The notes under the pieces: generated by a model
Told to the model about the DNA's origin: nothing
What the model saw: only the letters and a program-made list of their open reading frames with translations
Databases searched by the model: none
Part shown: positions 22,633 through 34,215 of the stretch, one piece after another
Numbering within the stretch: position 1 is the stretch's first letter
How the letters are laid out: each line of letters begins with the position of its first letter
Made by a program: the position numbers and the translations under genes
Assembly (NCBI RefSeq): GCF_034190915.1
Contig: NW_026947496.1
Coordinates: forward strand, 32,112,001-32,176,000
Origin: Cavia porcellus
Lineage: Eukaryota > Chordata > Mammalia > Rodentia > Caviidae
Length of the DNA stretch: 64,000 nucleotides
Direction of reading: 5' to 3'

Positions 22633-23642
22633 GTGGCCAGGAGTGCTCAGCATTGGCATGCTTTCAGAGGCGGAGGCTGGCACGGAGGCCAGGCTACATG
22701 AGAAGCACACCTGGGCCTGGGATCGGGTTCTTCTCTGCAGGGGCAGACACACCATTCTGTGTCTCAGCGGGGGATAGTGGTGAGGTGTTCCATCATTCTG
22801 CATCTGGGGCTGGACTATGTGCTCTTGACTTCAGCAGCCAATGTCGAGGCCCCTCTTTGGGGAGTCCTGTTTGCAAGAGCTCTCCAGCCTCTTCTGTGGT
22901 CTCTGTGGGCCACTTAAGTTGGGCCCAGACCTCTGTGAGCAGAGCAGCTGGGACTCCAGCACACTTTGGGATTCAGTGTAGATCTGGCACCAGGCTTACA
23001 GACAGGCTGTGCAACTCTGGAGACGCTTGGCTTCAACAGGAGTGTCTGTCCATGGACAGTGGTGACACCCCAGTCCCTAGCCAGGATGCAGCTTGCAATG
23101 AAGGAGCAAGAAGCGCTCAGGCTACGGACTCTTCAGCACCAGCAGAAGCGAATGGCAGCAGCTGCAGGTTCCAGCGTGGCTCCTTTACCCCACCAGCTTC
23201 TTCTGATCCCCACGAAACCTTTGTTTCCAGCTTCAGCTTCATTCAGCTCTCTCTTGGCTCTGTAGGGGAACGTGGAGAGGCAGAAGGCTGCTTGCCATCC
23301 AGAAAGGCTGAGTCCCCTCATCGAAGCCACCTGGACATGGGAGCTGAGGCTGCCTGCTCAGATAGGCCTCATGAAGACCATGAATGTCTCTCAGTGTCCT
23401 TCAGTCCCACAGCTACCCAGGGCTCTACAGACTTGGCCCAGCAGGCAAGAAGCAGCTTCTGGCCAGAGTGGGACATGCTTTCTTCCCTGGACTTCGACAC
23501 TGGCTCTTCGCTGGGCCCCATGCTACCTGGCTGTTGTGACAAGGGCCACAGCTCAGAAGATGCTCATGGTTGGGATGCCCTGCTGATGAGATGGGAGCCT
23601 GTGCTACATGACTGTCTGCAGAACAGCTCAAGGCAGCTGGAG
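22633..23642 (+). CDS. DISC1: DISC1 exon 2 (head domain)
   Basis: DISC1 is a scaffold protein of centrosome, mitochondria and synapse that binds partners such as PDE4, NDEL1, LIS1 and GSK3B. This exon encodes about 336 residues of the poorly ordered N-terminal head. The frame is open throughout and carries DISC1 hallmarks. These are the arginine-rich putative nuclear-localisation segment RRRLARRPGYMRS (about 22668-22706), GPGIGF, GTPAHFGIQCRSGTRL, and the serine/phenylalanine motif SSFSFIQLSLGSVGERGEAE (about 23226-23285). DRPHED and the C-terminal WEPVLHDCLQNSSRQLE are also present. The acceptor is CTTCTCCAG|GT, with the first two bases completing a split glycine codon (phase 1). The donor is CTGGAG|GTCAGT (phase 0). 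Relative to the human protein as I remember it there is an extra stretch of about 14 residues (GHLSWAQTSVSRAA) before the AHFGIQ block. Confidence 0.96.
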
Positions 23643-24104
23643 GTCAGTGTCTCTGTAGTGCCAGGTTGGCACTGGGCTTAGGGTGGGCAGGGAGCACGGT
23701 AGCTGGCTGATGTCCCTTTGAGTCTGCAATAGCTCCTATGGTGGTTATTGGCTGCAGAGGTGTCTCTGCACTTTCTTTTTTCTCAGCCTGTATCTAGAAG
23801 CTCTCCTTTCCATCTTTATGGCTAAGTACAGAGATTTGTTCTCCATTTGGGTGCTGTTTCCTCTGCAGTTCTTGGGCCAAGTGAGATGTGGTTTGCTCAG
23901 TTTAGCTTGACTGTGAAACAGGAAAAGGGAGGCAGAGGAGACTGAGCTGGTCAAAGTTTAGAAGGGTGCAGTGTACAGAATCAGGGACTTCTGCATTGGG
24001 ACCCTGATTTTACCTGCCTCTGCTTCCTTTATCTCACTGTCCCATGCACAGAAAGCTGCTCTCCACAGAGCTAAGAGACTTTGTTTCTGGCCATTAGACA
24101 TCTC

Positions 24105-24185
24105 TGGCTCTCAGTTTCCTTACTGAGATGCAATATCACCTCATAGGACTGTTGTGAGGCTTGAAAGAGAAGGTGGGTACTTCTG
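24105..24185 (+). repeat. MIR SINE fragment
   Basis: CTGGCTCTCAGTTTCCTTAC and CCTCATAGGACTGTTGTGAG match the MIR core in forward orientation, diverged by age. Confidence 0.75.
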
Positions 24186-24424
24186 TGTTGGAAAGGTGTA
24201 TATCTGGCCCACGTTGTTGCTGTCCTCTGAGAGGGAGCTATAGCCAGATTAGGCAGAGCTGTTCTACCTTAAGTAGCTCCCAGAGAAACCTTGTAGGGAG
24301 ACTGTGAGACTGACCTAGTAGGCTGCATAGCTTCTTAAATGCTGTGTTGAAATGTGTTTGTGTATCTACACAGGAGCAGGAAGTACAATATCCACTCATG
24401 TAGCATTTGAGGAGAATCTAGAGA

Positions 24425-25395
24425 TTTTGAAGTCCATGATATTTCCTGCAGATGCACCTCATCTGCTCCATGTTCTGTCTCTGTAGCCTGGTGTCACCTT
24501 TCACATCTTCATTTGCCCTGTTCTGGCCCTCAGGAATCTCAGCTGCCACTGACTTGTGACTCAGGGAGAGCATGCCATCAGGCAGAGATGTGACCTTTTC
24601 TCTGGTCCTTGAGGTGGACGCATCCTCCCATGACATCTGTTCTGAGGGCATCACCTGTGAAGATTTGAATGAACCAAATCCTTTGAGCTCCTTGGCTAGA
24701 GTCACAGCATCCTCCACGTCCTCACCCTCATCCCACTGATCTCTGAGCCACCTCCATCCTGCAGCCCTTGGCCATGGCTCAGACCTTCCTTAGCTTTTGC
24801 TGAGGTTTTGCAAGGGATTCTTGATCCAGTTCATTTCCTTCATGTCTCTTCTTCCTTTCCTCTTCAGTGGGGCCAGTAGGGTTGGCTTCTACTGGTGGAT
24901 GTGCTATTCTCTGCTTACTGTCTTCACTGGCTCTTTGCTGCTCTAGGACAATACCTGGCTCCTTATCCTTACGATTGAGAATTTTCTCAGTTGGGTCTTA
25001 GTGGCTCCAACCCCTCCTCTTGCTGCTTTAGCTGATGCAGGGAAAGCTGTGCCTCCTGCCTTTGCTCTCCATTTCCCTCTGCCTACAGTGATGTCCTCCA
25101 CTCCAAATTGTTTCTTGTTTAGTGAAGATCCACAGCCACTTTCTTGGGAGAACTTTCCTACTCTCTAGACCAAATGAATCCCACCCCCTTTCACTCCATT
25201 CCTGTAGCTCCAGGGCCTGCCTGCCACTGCACTCATCACTGACTATCATGGTTTGTCTGTGGTCCGTGCCCCCATGCAGCTGTGAGTTCTACAGTCAGAA
25301 GCACTTCTCCTAGACAGTGCAGATGCCCAATGTGTACTGCTTCCTGACCCTCAGCAGGTGATCAAACAGTGTTTTTCAGTGAGGTAATTAATCTC
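24425..25395 (-). pseudogene. Possible degenerate retrocopy of an unidentified gene
   Basis: Read antisense, several frames in succession give protein-like, glutamine- and charge-rich stretches. In minus-strand order these are TLFDHLLRVRKQYTLGIC (about 25375), then QRQEAQLSLHQLKQQEEGLE, then EEERKKRHEGNELDQESLAK. An open frame of about 100 codons ends at 24418 (with LAKELKGFGSFKSSQVMPSE). The coding-like composition moves between frames, as in a decayed processed pseudogene with indels. I do not recognise the parent and no poly(A) or target duplication was found. A noncoding stretch with chance open frames remains possible. Confidence 0.35.
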
Positions 25396-25696
25396 ATGAA
25401 GATGGGCTACGGATACCTGACTGTTTTCTTAATTGAATATCTTGGGTGGGAGAAGAGAATCTGAGAGACAGGAACTTGCATGACCAGAGCATGGGTGGAG
25501 GCTGTCATTGGCACACTCTCCCTGTTCTAAGGGGCAGTTTTCAATGCTGCAGTGCAGAGATATTCAAGCAAATCCTAGCAACATGTCTGCATTTCTTTAT
25601 CTGAGAGATCCAAGTTTTGATTTAGGTGAGGCAATAGTTAGAAAATCAGTGTAAAGGTCAGCTTTGTTCCCTACAAATTCATGGAGGCAAGGTGTA

Positions 25697-26255
25697 CTGG
25701 TTAGGGTTCTCTGGAGGAACAGAATCAATAGAAAATGTATCTGTAATTATGCAAAGGGATTTATTAGATAGGGCTACAGGATTGGAGGTGGGAGAGTCCA
25801 CAGTGATGATTTGTACACTGAAGAACTGGAGGATCTAGTAGCTGCTCATTCCAAGAAGACAGAAGTTGCAGAACAAGTGGGACCAAGTCTGCAATGCCAG
25901 TCTGAGGCTGAAGGCCTGGAAGCTCCTTGGAGAGTTGCTAGTGCATTGGAAGCGAGTCTGCATTGGAAGGCTGAAGAACTGAAGATAAATGTCCAAAGGC
26001 AATGGCAGCAAAGGGCCAACCTGCTCAGGAAGACTGGAGCTCTTGAAAGATGGGCATACTTCCTTCTTTCCCTTTTTATTTCTTGCAGGCTAAAAACTTA
26101 CTGGTTGGTGTCACTCACAATGGGGAAGGGTGTCTTCCTCGTCCATTTGTTGATCTACGTGTCAGTCATCCACAGACACACTGTGCTTTATTACTCTGTC
26201 AGATGTTTCTTAACACATTGAAGTTGACATAATGTGATCAACAGTCACATAGCAG
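25697..26255 (+). repeat. Dispersed mammalian repeat, GGTTAGGGTTCT family (copy 1)
   Basis: It begins GGTTAGGGTTCTCTGGAGGA, with ACAGAATCAATAGAAAATG following, and ends near AAGTTGACATAATGTGATCA. The order of blocks (TCTGAGGCTGAAGGCC, GGAAGGCTGAAGA, AGTTGACAT) matches the copy at 63078-63615. The same layout is familiar from old L1 3'-end repeats in other mammals, though I cannot give the exact family name. Confidence 0.75.
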
Positions 26256-26520
26256 TGTGAGGTGGCCCATTAGAGCTGGCCTCTGGTGGCACTGGTGGTT
26301 CTTGTCCCTTTTGTACTTCTTTACCCAGACATATGTCATGTCCTCCTGAGGACCTGGAACTCTGAATATACCAGGATCTGTGAGACCCCAAGCAGATACG
26401 GCTCTCTGGGTCCTGCTCTGTTTTCATGACAGCTCTGTGAGCCACTAGGTCTCCAGAAGGCATGTGAGCTGAGGTTCCAGGAATTGTGACTTGATTTACC
26501 TTTTAAGTTCCTGAGTTTTA

Positions 26521-26675
26521 TTTTATTTTATTTTTTGAGACAGGATCTTGCTATGTATTTCAGACTGACCTTGAACTTGCTATGTGGCCTAGGTTGGCCT
26601 TGAATTCACAGAACTCCTCTTGCCTCAGCCTCCCAAGTGCTGAGATTACAGGTGTGCGCCACCACACCCATCAAA
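26521..26675 (-). mobile_element. B1 SINE (7SL-derived), antisense
   Basis: The segment reads TTTTTTGAGACAGGATCTTG, then CTCAGCCTCCCAAGTGCTGA and GATTACAGGTGTGCGCCACC, the reverse complement of a rodent B1. The T-rich start is its tail. The flanks TTCCTGAGTTTTA (26508-26520) and TTCATGAGTTTTA (26676-26688) look like a diverged target duplication. Confidence 0.93.
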
Positions 26676-27565
26676 TTCATGAGTTTTAGTTTTACAAAGA
26701 AACAGCACCAATCCTAAATACACATCTCCTTTTCTCTTTATTGCCTGCATCAGTTTAGAAGTAAGTAACTGTTCATAACTTTCCAGAAGGCTCTTCCTGA
26801 GAGAGCTGGCATGGCTGCTGCTGCTGGTCTGTGCACTGTCTGCATGGCTGGAATTCTTGGAGGAACCTGGTCCTGGCTCCCTGGTTTGTGGGTGTTTGTA
26901 AACTGTCCCCCCAGAACTCTGAAACTCAGCAGGTTAGTGAGACTACCTGTCTGTGCAGCCTGGTGCTTTCCTTTCCTGATGGTGTGACCCACACAGTTAA
27001 TTGTCTTGTGCCTCAGGAGGCTGTGCTGTAAAGTGGAGACCATGGCTGCATTTGCCTCCTTAGGCTGAGGATTACATGTGCTCAGACCTGTGAGTGCTTC
27101 AGATGGGCTGGTCCTGACCATGGTTCCTTGACGTTACCATCATCACTAGAAATAACTCTTCATGGAAAGTGTTTGAGTCAAAAGAAAACCAAGTCTCCCT
27201 TCTTCCCATGTCAAGTTAAACTCGAATCTTGTCTCAGATGCTAGGGTCTGGACACAGCTGATCTGTAGTTGTCTGTGGTTGTGTAATTAATGCAGGGCAG
27301 GGAAATCACAACCAGTGTCAGCACTGTATTCTGGCATGTGAATGTCAGTGGTGTGGAGGAGGAATTCACTTTATTCAGAATAGGGTGGGTGGTGGTGGTG
27401 GTAGAAAGCACTCTGTTGGAGTGGGACTCATAGACTTTCACAAGAGCAAGAGGCTCCCGACAGTGGGCACTGCGTGTGATGAAGGAGGATGTTAGAGATG
27501 CCTGCTTTTATTGTCCTGTTTATGCCAAGGCTAAGGTTACTCATCTGAGCTCTTGGTCAGCCTGA

Positions 27566-27960
27566 GCACTGGTATTATGTTTAGAAGTAAAATGTCCCCC
27601 AAGGTCTTTGGGTTCAAAGGGGGATTTTTGGAGGTGAATGAATTGTTGGGGTGCCATACCCTAGCTGAATGTGCCACCAGGAAGCGTGGGGTGCTGATTG
27701 GAGGTGGTCCACTGGGGAGATGATCTGGATGGGTGCAATCTTGACCCCAGCTCCTCCCTTCTGCTCTGCTCTCCTTCTGCTTCCTGGCAACCAAGGAGCG
27801 AGTAGCTTTCTTTTTCCAGGATACTTCTTGTACCTCAGGAAGCTCCTGTGTAAGATGGAGCTGTTTCTGCCTTAGAGCCAGCTGATCATGGGCAGTCCTC
27901 TCCTTCTTTAAGTTGCAGGTGACAGGTATTTTTTCCAGCCTAGGAAAGCTGGCTCCTCAG
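27566..27960. repeat. Probable interspersed repeat (L1 3'UTR type)
   Basis: Blocks such as AAGTAAAATGTCCCCCAAGG, GGCAACCAAGGAGCGAG, CTTAGAGCCAGCTGATCATG and TTCTTTAAGTTGCAGGTGAC resemble dispersed rodent repeats of the same style as 16690-16890. The assignment rests on memory of the layout only. Confidence 0.45.
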
Positions 27961-28292
27961 TGTTTGTCATCATGGTTTTCCTGTGATGCCTAGACAGAGC
28001 CCATTTGATCAAATATGTCTGCCTTCCTATCACACATCTCTGCATGCAGATCAGGGCATCATGTGATGTTTCTGTTTAAAATAACAGTCTAAGTCTTTTT
28101 GAGGCTTTCACATTCAAATTACACTTTCCCTTCATATAACCTTTTTTTTTCTTGAGAAACAAATGCATTTGGCATAGGAAAAATGTACGTTTGTGTGTGT
28201 GTTTTTAAAAAAGCAAATCAAGAAGTTTTGTAAGTTTCTAGGTGTTCTTAGCTTTTACAAAATGAGCTTGTTTGAATGCTATTGTAATTTGG

Positions 28293-28309
28293 TTTTTTTT
28301 TTTTTTTTT
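28293..28309 (+). promoter_or_regulatory. DISC1: 17-T polypyrimidine tract before DISC1 exon 3
   Basis: An uninterrupted run of 17 T residues ends 18 bases before the first base of exon 3 (acceptor AATACAG). It is the obvious polypyrimidine tract for this acceptor, because the sequence between it and the AG is purine-rich (TTTAAAATCAATACAG). Homopolymers of this length vary between individuals, so tract length could tune inclusion of exon 3. Confidence 0.7.
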
Positions 28310-28327
28310 CCTTTAAAATCAATACAG

Positions 28328-28397
28328 GCAGCGTCCTTAAAATTAAAGCTTCAGAAACTTCAGGAGAAAGCAATTGAGGATGATGATTATGATAAAG
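28328..28397 (+). CDS. DISC1: DISC1 exon 3
   Basis: This 70-bp exon encodes AASLKLKLQKLQEKAIEDDD followed by YDK and the first base of the next codon. The human counterpart reads VISLRLKLQKLQEDAVENDD, the beginning of the coiled-coil part of DISC1. The acceptor is AATACAG|GC in phase 0, joining directly to the GAG that ends exon 2. The donor is AAAG|GTGAGT, leaving in phase 1. The leading V-I pair seen in the human protein is A-A here. Because 70 is not a multiple of three, skipping this exon shifts the frame and would remove the coiled-coil body. Human DISC1 isoforms lacking exon 3 are known. Confidence 0.95.
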
Positions 28398-28679
28398 GTG
28401 AGTTTTAATTTGTTTGTTGATTACTTCCTCTTTGCACTTTTCCTTCCCCTTCTTCCTCACCTCTGCCTCCTGTGCTCCTGGTAAACTGTACAGTTGGCTT
28501 CTCTGATGTCTTTTTTCAGGAACAGCTGACCACATCGCCTTATGGTGTTATTTCAGATTTCAAAGCACTTTATAAGCATTCATGAGCCTTTGGAACATAG
28601 CTATGCCCAGAATCAGAATACTTGTATAATAAATTGTCAGCTTGTTCATCTGCTGATAGATAGCATATTTGTAATTCAC

Positions 28680-28760
28680 ACAGTCATCAAAAATATTCGT
28701 TGAACACCTGTGATGGGCCAGGCAGTGAGTCCAGCAATAGGACAGAAAGGTGGACCCACT
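28680..28760 (+). repeat. Ancient L2/MIR-type repeat fragment
   Basis: TTCGTTGAACACCTGTGATG and GGCCAGGCAGTGAGTCC resemble the widespread mammalian block 'TTATTGAGCACCTACTATGTGCCAGGCACTG'. Similar short blocks occur at 41640-41760, 46865-46985, 48080-48145 and 61995-62075. Confidence 0.5.
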
Positions 28761-29984
28761 CTCTGGTCTTCCAGTGCCAGCATTAGCAGCTTTGAGGAAG
28801 TGTTTTTACTTCAGACCCTCCAGGACCAGAAGTAGAATTGGGATAAATTCAAGAGATGTCAGGCTGTGTCACAAGGGTTAATTGCCTACACATCCACATG
28901 CACGGCTAGAACTACCCAAAATGGAAGTGTTATAGCGTGAGACCGGACGATAGTGGAGTTGATCAGAAAAACAGGCGGAAAAATAGAAAAAACAACAAAA
29001 ATGAAGCAGTAAAGTAGGAGTTGTGCCAGAAACAAATGGTGCTGAGTGGACATAGGTAGAGGGACCTGGAGGAAGCTTCAGGTAGGATGAGCCTGAAAGA
29101 GTCTTAAGGGCCACAGAGGCTGACTGCAAGATCTCACCCCCATCTCTGCTGGTCATGGGGAAGATAGAGGGCTTAGAATGACTTCTAGGGACCAAGCCAT
29201 CCCTTGGTTGACAAATGCTCCTGGAGATGTTCCATTTTAAGACACCCAGACCAACCTGGAAATAGACTATGGATTCAACAGTTCTTCTAGAAGCGGGGTT
29301 GGACTTAAGCCTCAGAGATTTATTCTGGTATTTCCCATCGAAGGCATCATGAACTGTTGGACTTTGGGCTCTGTAGGATGAGTGATTTCCACAGAAAGTT
29401 GGATATCCTAGTCAAAGAAATAGTATGCCCAGTCTTCTCACTGTGTAGACCATCACAATTGGGTTTGGGAGAGAGGGAAAGTGGGGAAGGAAAAGGAGCT
29501 AGGGGCTCTCTATATTCTTCTGCCTCTCTTTCTGCAAGTCAAGAAATTTTATGATGGTGCTGGGTGAAGGGTGTGGGGAGGTGGCACAGGCCACCTGTTG
29601 GCTGTGTGGCTGTGTGGCTTACATGGTGATGGCTGTGTGGCTCTGAGCTCAGCTGTGGATGGCACACACAGACTATGTCATGCTTCATGGCTGGCCAAGA
29701 GAGCTAAACCTAGTCTTGAGCTACCCACTCTTGCTTGAATTTGGTTTCTTTGCTCTTGCCAGCTCTCTGCTCATCTGCTGTGCCCAGGATTGCAGCAGAG
29801 AGAGAGGCAGACTTGTATAGGTTGGCATTTGTGAAAAATACCTGTTGACAATTTACTGTCTCTAACAGGCTTCTCAGACTTCATGTATATATGGATGGCC
29901 TGGATGGCTGGCTTGTTAAATGCAGGTCCTGATTAAGTAAGATTGAGGTGGGGTTGGAGACCCTCCATTTATTTTTTCTTTCTC

Positions 29985-30165
29985 CCCACCCCATCTCGGG
30001 GTGCTAGGGACTGAATACCGAACCTTCACATTGCTACCTCCCAGCTCTTTTTATTTTGAGACAGGATTTTGGTAAATTGCCCTGGCTGGTCTTGAACTCA
30101 TGATCTTTCTGCCTCAGCCTCCCAGAGTGCTAGAATTATGGGCATGTGCCACCATGCCTGGCTTA
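29985..30165 (-). mobile_element. B4-type SINE (ID-like plus B1), antisense
   Basis: An ID-like part in reverse (GGTGCTAGGGACTGAATACC to about 30045) is followed by a reverse B1 part (TTTTGAGACAGGATTTTGG, CTCAGCCTCCCAGAGTGCTA, CATGTGCCACCATGCCTGGC). A tRNA-derived piece fused to B1 is the B4 structure of rodents. Confidence 0.85.
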
Positions 30166-33029
30166 CCTCCATTTCTAATAAGCTCCCAAGTGATACTCTT
30201 GTTTCTGTCCTGTGAGCCGTATTGTGTGTAACTACATCATGTAAGGCAGTGAATGATGCCTTACTGCTCTTGGCTCCAGGAGGAAACAGTCCTGAAGGGG
30301 ATAGCACATATACGTTAATGACAAAACTATGAACAATATGTCCCTTCAGTAGGAGAGGCAGAGGGTCCCTAAGGGACCTTTCTCCTCCTGGAGCTGGGCC
30401 AGCTGAGGGGAGACCCAAGGGTGAGGGAATTTCAGCAAGGACCTCGAGGGGTGGCATGCTGTCTGGGGAGAGTGTCTGGGAGGCTGGTGGCTAGAGGCCT
30501 GGGAGTTTGAAACAAGCTCATGTTGTCTGAGATGGGGCTCATCAGGGTCCAGTGCCTGGCCTGGCACATGTGGGTGATTGAGTCATCTCAGAGACCAGTC
30601 AGCTCCTTAGGAATGGCTGCGTGATATTGAGGAGAAGTATTTCTTGTCATGATATTGCTGACATGTAATTTGTATGTGACTTCCTTTCCCATGTTGTTTC
30701 TACAGGGCTCCTAAAACCATTGTAAGTGTTGTAGAGATCTGTTTTACACATAATCTGGGAACAGGCTTTGTTTTCACAGCCAGGCTCACAGCCCAGCTGT
30801 GCTCTGTGTCAGGAAAGGTCTGTAGAACCTGTGAGGTTTACCTTGAGTCACTAGAGGGAACCTTATGTCTCTTGGTTCGGTGGCCTTTTTATCTTTCTTT
30901 CTAGTTTCACTAATGAAAAAACTTTGTGTTCCAGAGAGAGGCGCAGTTGGATAGGGTGGAAGGTTTCTTGTTTGTCTCATCCAAGTATTGGCATCTCCCA
31001 CCTCATTTCTCAGTACTCTGATTACGCTTCTCCTTCTCTAGGGAAGCAAAGTTAATATTTCCTTATGTTACTACATTTGTCTGAAAGGACTGGGAGGAAA
31101 AGAATAATACCCATGAGTTTTTGTCTAGGATCTTTCTCTAAGTCTGTAGCAGTTTTGTCATTGTGGTATATTTCTGTGCCTGTTGTCAGCTGAAGAGCAA
31201 GATGTGACCTCAGTGTACCCCGAGAGAGAACCTGCAGCTAGACCATAGGGTGCCTAGTTAGGCTTAGTGACCTGGCTGGGAGGGAGGAAAGGAGAGCATG
31301 TGTAATGACTTTCTGCAGGCCCAGTGTCTGGGTCACTGCACCTATTTGCGCCCACAGTGTCCCCTCCTTTACCTGATACCCACTGTCAAACATACCCAGC
31401 ACTTCGCTTCCAAAGTGAGCAAGGAGGACTGTGAGGACGAAGGAGCAAAATGTGGGAATTCAGCATTTCTGTGACACGCACCATGATCTGTGTGGCACAC
31501 AGCTTTACCCTGCTGGCCCAGAATCCCCTTCTGGGAGTGAGAAGCAACCAGCCTTGGATTAGTGGCTCTATTCTCAGTCTTGCCCAATATCCAAAATGAT
31601 GAAATTCAAAGAATGTCTGAGGGATAGACAGAAAATTGATCACAGCGGGGGCCAAGTGTGGAACACCGCGGAGGGAGACTAACTTGTCTCCATTTCTATA
31701 ACCTCTGTTTTCTGAATTCTGCCTCGAGTGAGCTCTCTCCCTGACACTGTGGGGAGATGACAGGTACACGTCATCCAGCTTCACACCCCCTTCTCCTGTG
31801 GGGTGCTGTCCTACCCTCTCAGAGCACAAAGGCAGAGCAGTGGCCTGGAGCCTGATGGTCAGGATAGATTCCCTGCCTCTTCAAAGGATGGCGGGTGTAA
31901 TAGAGAAGAGAGAAAGCTGAGTGCATTTAATTTGCATTTAAGGAGAGAGTGTCCCCAAGGCAGCCAGCATGAAAGGGAGGTGGGTGCCACATGGGAGCCT
32001 GTGAACTGGGATGCTCTGTGCCGCTGACTTTGCTTTGTTTTGTGACTTAAAACTATAATCACTTCTGGAAACTCCCTGAAGACAGGTCCAACAGATCCAT
32101 CACTACGACTGCCAACAATAGAACAGCCTGGCCCAAGTGCGAGTGCCCAGCAGTGGCTGCCTGTGGTACCAAGGGCTGTGGAACACAGCAGGTCCTGCCT
32201 TCCTCTTCAGAGGTCCTCCCCTGGAGGCCAGGCTGTGAGGGAGGCTTGCTTGTTCCTCCGTTGTGGGATGACGTGGCTTCCCCTGTCATGGGACTCAGAT
32301 CTCAAGTTGTGTTATAGACTCACTACTGTATGTACCTTTGTATTCTGTATTTTTACAACAAACTTTTCTATATTTAGATATGCAAGTATTTACTGTTGTA
32401 TTATAGCTGGACTGCACCTTGTTACCAAACTGCCTACTGCAGTGAACACAGTAAACATGCTATACAGATTTTTTTCTCAGTGTTTTATCCTTTTGTGGAT
32501 TTATTATAAAAATGGTATGGAGATATTTAGATTCAAGGGTTAAAAGAATGTCCATGGACATTTATTTTTCTTAAGGAAAAATCATTCTAAACTCGGTCAT
32601 AGTTTCAGTTTACAAATAGGAGACCAAAGTGTTCTTCCTAGTAGTTTATAAACTTCAAAACTACCAGCTGACTCTTTCCTGAGGAAAAGTTCTGAAAATT
32701 TCAGTATTTTACAGTCAGTTTCTCTACTAGTATTCTTAAGTAAAATCTTAGATTTGAGAAGATTGACTAAAACTGCCAAAATTCTAACAATAATAAAAAT
32801 AACAATTGCAAGAGCAGTAATTCCTATTGGGTCTGCTTTGAAGATCATTCTCAAAGGAGAAGGTGATCAAGAGATGGAGAGATGAGATGGAAAGTGTGAA
32901 GAGATAAAGGATTTAAAAAGGAACTAGGATGTGTTTACATACATGTTCCAACTTCCCACAAGGAATATAAACATTATGTACCCATGCATGAGTAAAATAA
33001 AATAATTTATTTTATTAATTTATTATTAT

Positions 33030-33080
33030 GTTTTTTGGTAGCAGGAATTGAACTCAGGACCTTGTGTTTGCCAGGCTAAA
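33030..33080 (-). mobile_element. ID-type SINE fragment, antisense
   Basis: TTTTTTGGTAGCAGGAATTG followed by AACTCAGGACCTTGTGTTTG and CCAGG is the reverse of the 3' half of an ID element. It is truncated on the right. Confidence 0.7.
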
Positions 33081-33873
33081 ATAATTTTAAAAATGACTTC
33101 AAGTGGTCTGTTCTAAAGACTGCCAAACTTTAGTGATAATAAGTTAGTTTTTACAAGGCTTCAAAGCTCTGTAGATTTGTAACTGTCTGGGTGTGAGTAA
33201 AACCTCTGTGCCATTTATGTGAGGACTTATTTCTCAGAATGCACCCTTGGTCAGGAGACACAGGACCATGTGTGCAAGCCCTCTGCTCTGCAGCGTGGCA
33301 GCAGTGGTGAAATGGATAACATCCTTTCCTCCTAAGCATGGCCTCACACGTTAGTTTCCTCTGGTTGCTCTTGTTCTCATCTTTACTAGGAAGCAATGGA
33401 AATAATGATTTGTCTCTGGGTAGTGTCCAGGGGGAATTCATGTGTTGAGCCCAGGCAAAGTTCATTCTATCAGCTGGTTATTATGTATATACTAAAGGGC
33501 TGACGGGACCCACATCCTGTCACTAAATTGACTGATGAGTGGATTTTATTGGCATAAAATCTGTTCAATCTGTTTTCTGCATAAAGTGACATTTAGAAAT
33601 AATTACCTATTCAACCTGAGATAGTTAAAAAAGTCCTCATCATGAGCTGTGAAAATTTTAGCAAGAACTTTTTGGTATGCTTTTTCTAATTTTCTATATA
33701 TTTTTAGTTGTGGTATAGTTGGCATTTGGTGAGCTATGAAATATTTAATACTGCCCCAGAAGGACATAAACAGCTTAGTAGGCAGAGGGAAGAGACTGGG
33801 GACATCCCAGGATGGGTGATGAGACCAACACATCTGTGTGGCTCTGGCTTTTGTTGTGTCCTCTGTCCTTGTC

Positions 33874-34215
33874 TTAGTTACTTTTCTTGTTGCTGAGACA
33901 AAACACCCGACACCCAAATTAAAGGGGGAAAGGCTTATTTAGCTCATAGTTTGTAGAGGTTTCAGTCCATAGTCAGCTGGCCAAGGCAGGTGTGGCAGAG
34001 AAGCAACCATTCTGGAGGCAGAAGACAGCAAAAGAAACAAGGAAAAGAAGTGAGCAAGACTCCTGTACTGTATGCAGGGTATTTCACTCACACTATTAAT
34101 CCCAGCACTAGGCCATAAATCAGTCACAAACTCTAGATTCAGCTCCTCTGAAAAGCCTGCCCTTCATGACTGCATAAGGTTTTGGGGGCACATTCAGACA
34201 CAAACCATAACAGTC
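33874..34215. repeat. Dispersed repeat, GTTGCTGAGACAAAACACC family (copy 1)
   Basis: The block order is TTTCTTGTTGCTGAGACAAA, GGCTTATTTAGCTCA, GTTTCAGTCCATAGTCAGC, GGCAGAGAAGC, CCTTCATGACTGC, and GGGGGCACATTCAGACACAA. Related copies lie at 35330-35690, 53955-54335 and 63918-64000. The layout matches old L1 3'-end repeats found in many mammals; the family name is not certain. Confidence 0.65.

Larger units (their letters stand above)
23643..28327 (+). other. DISC1: DISC1 intron 2
   Basis: A 4685-bp intron from GTCAGT at 23643 to ACAG at 28324-28327. It holds a MIR fragment, a possible antisense retrocopy (about 24425-25395), a dispersed repeat (25697-26255), a B1 SINE and another interspersed repeat (27566-27960). 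I see nothing I can name in 23660-24040 or 26690-27560, apart from a short GGT-rich patch near 27385. Confidence 0.9.
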
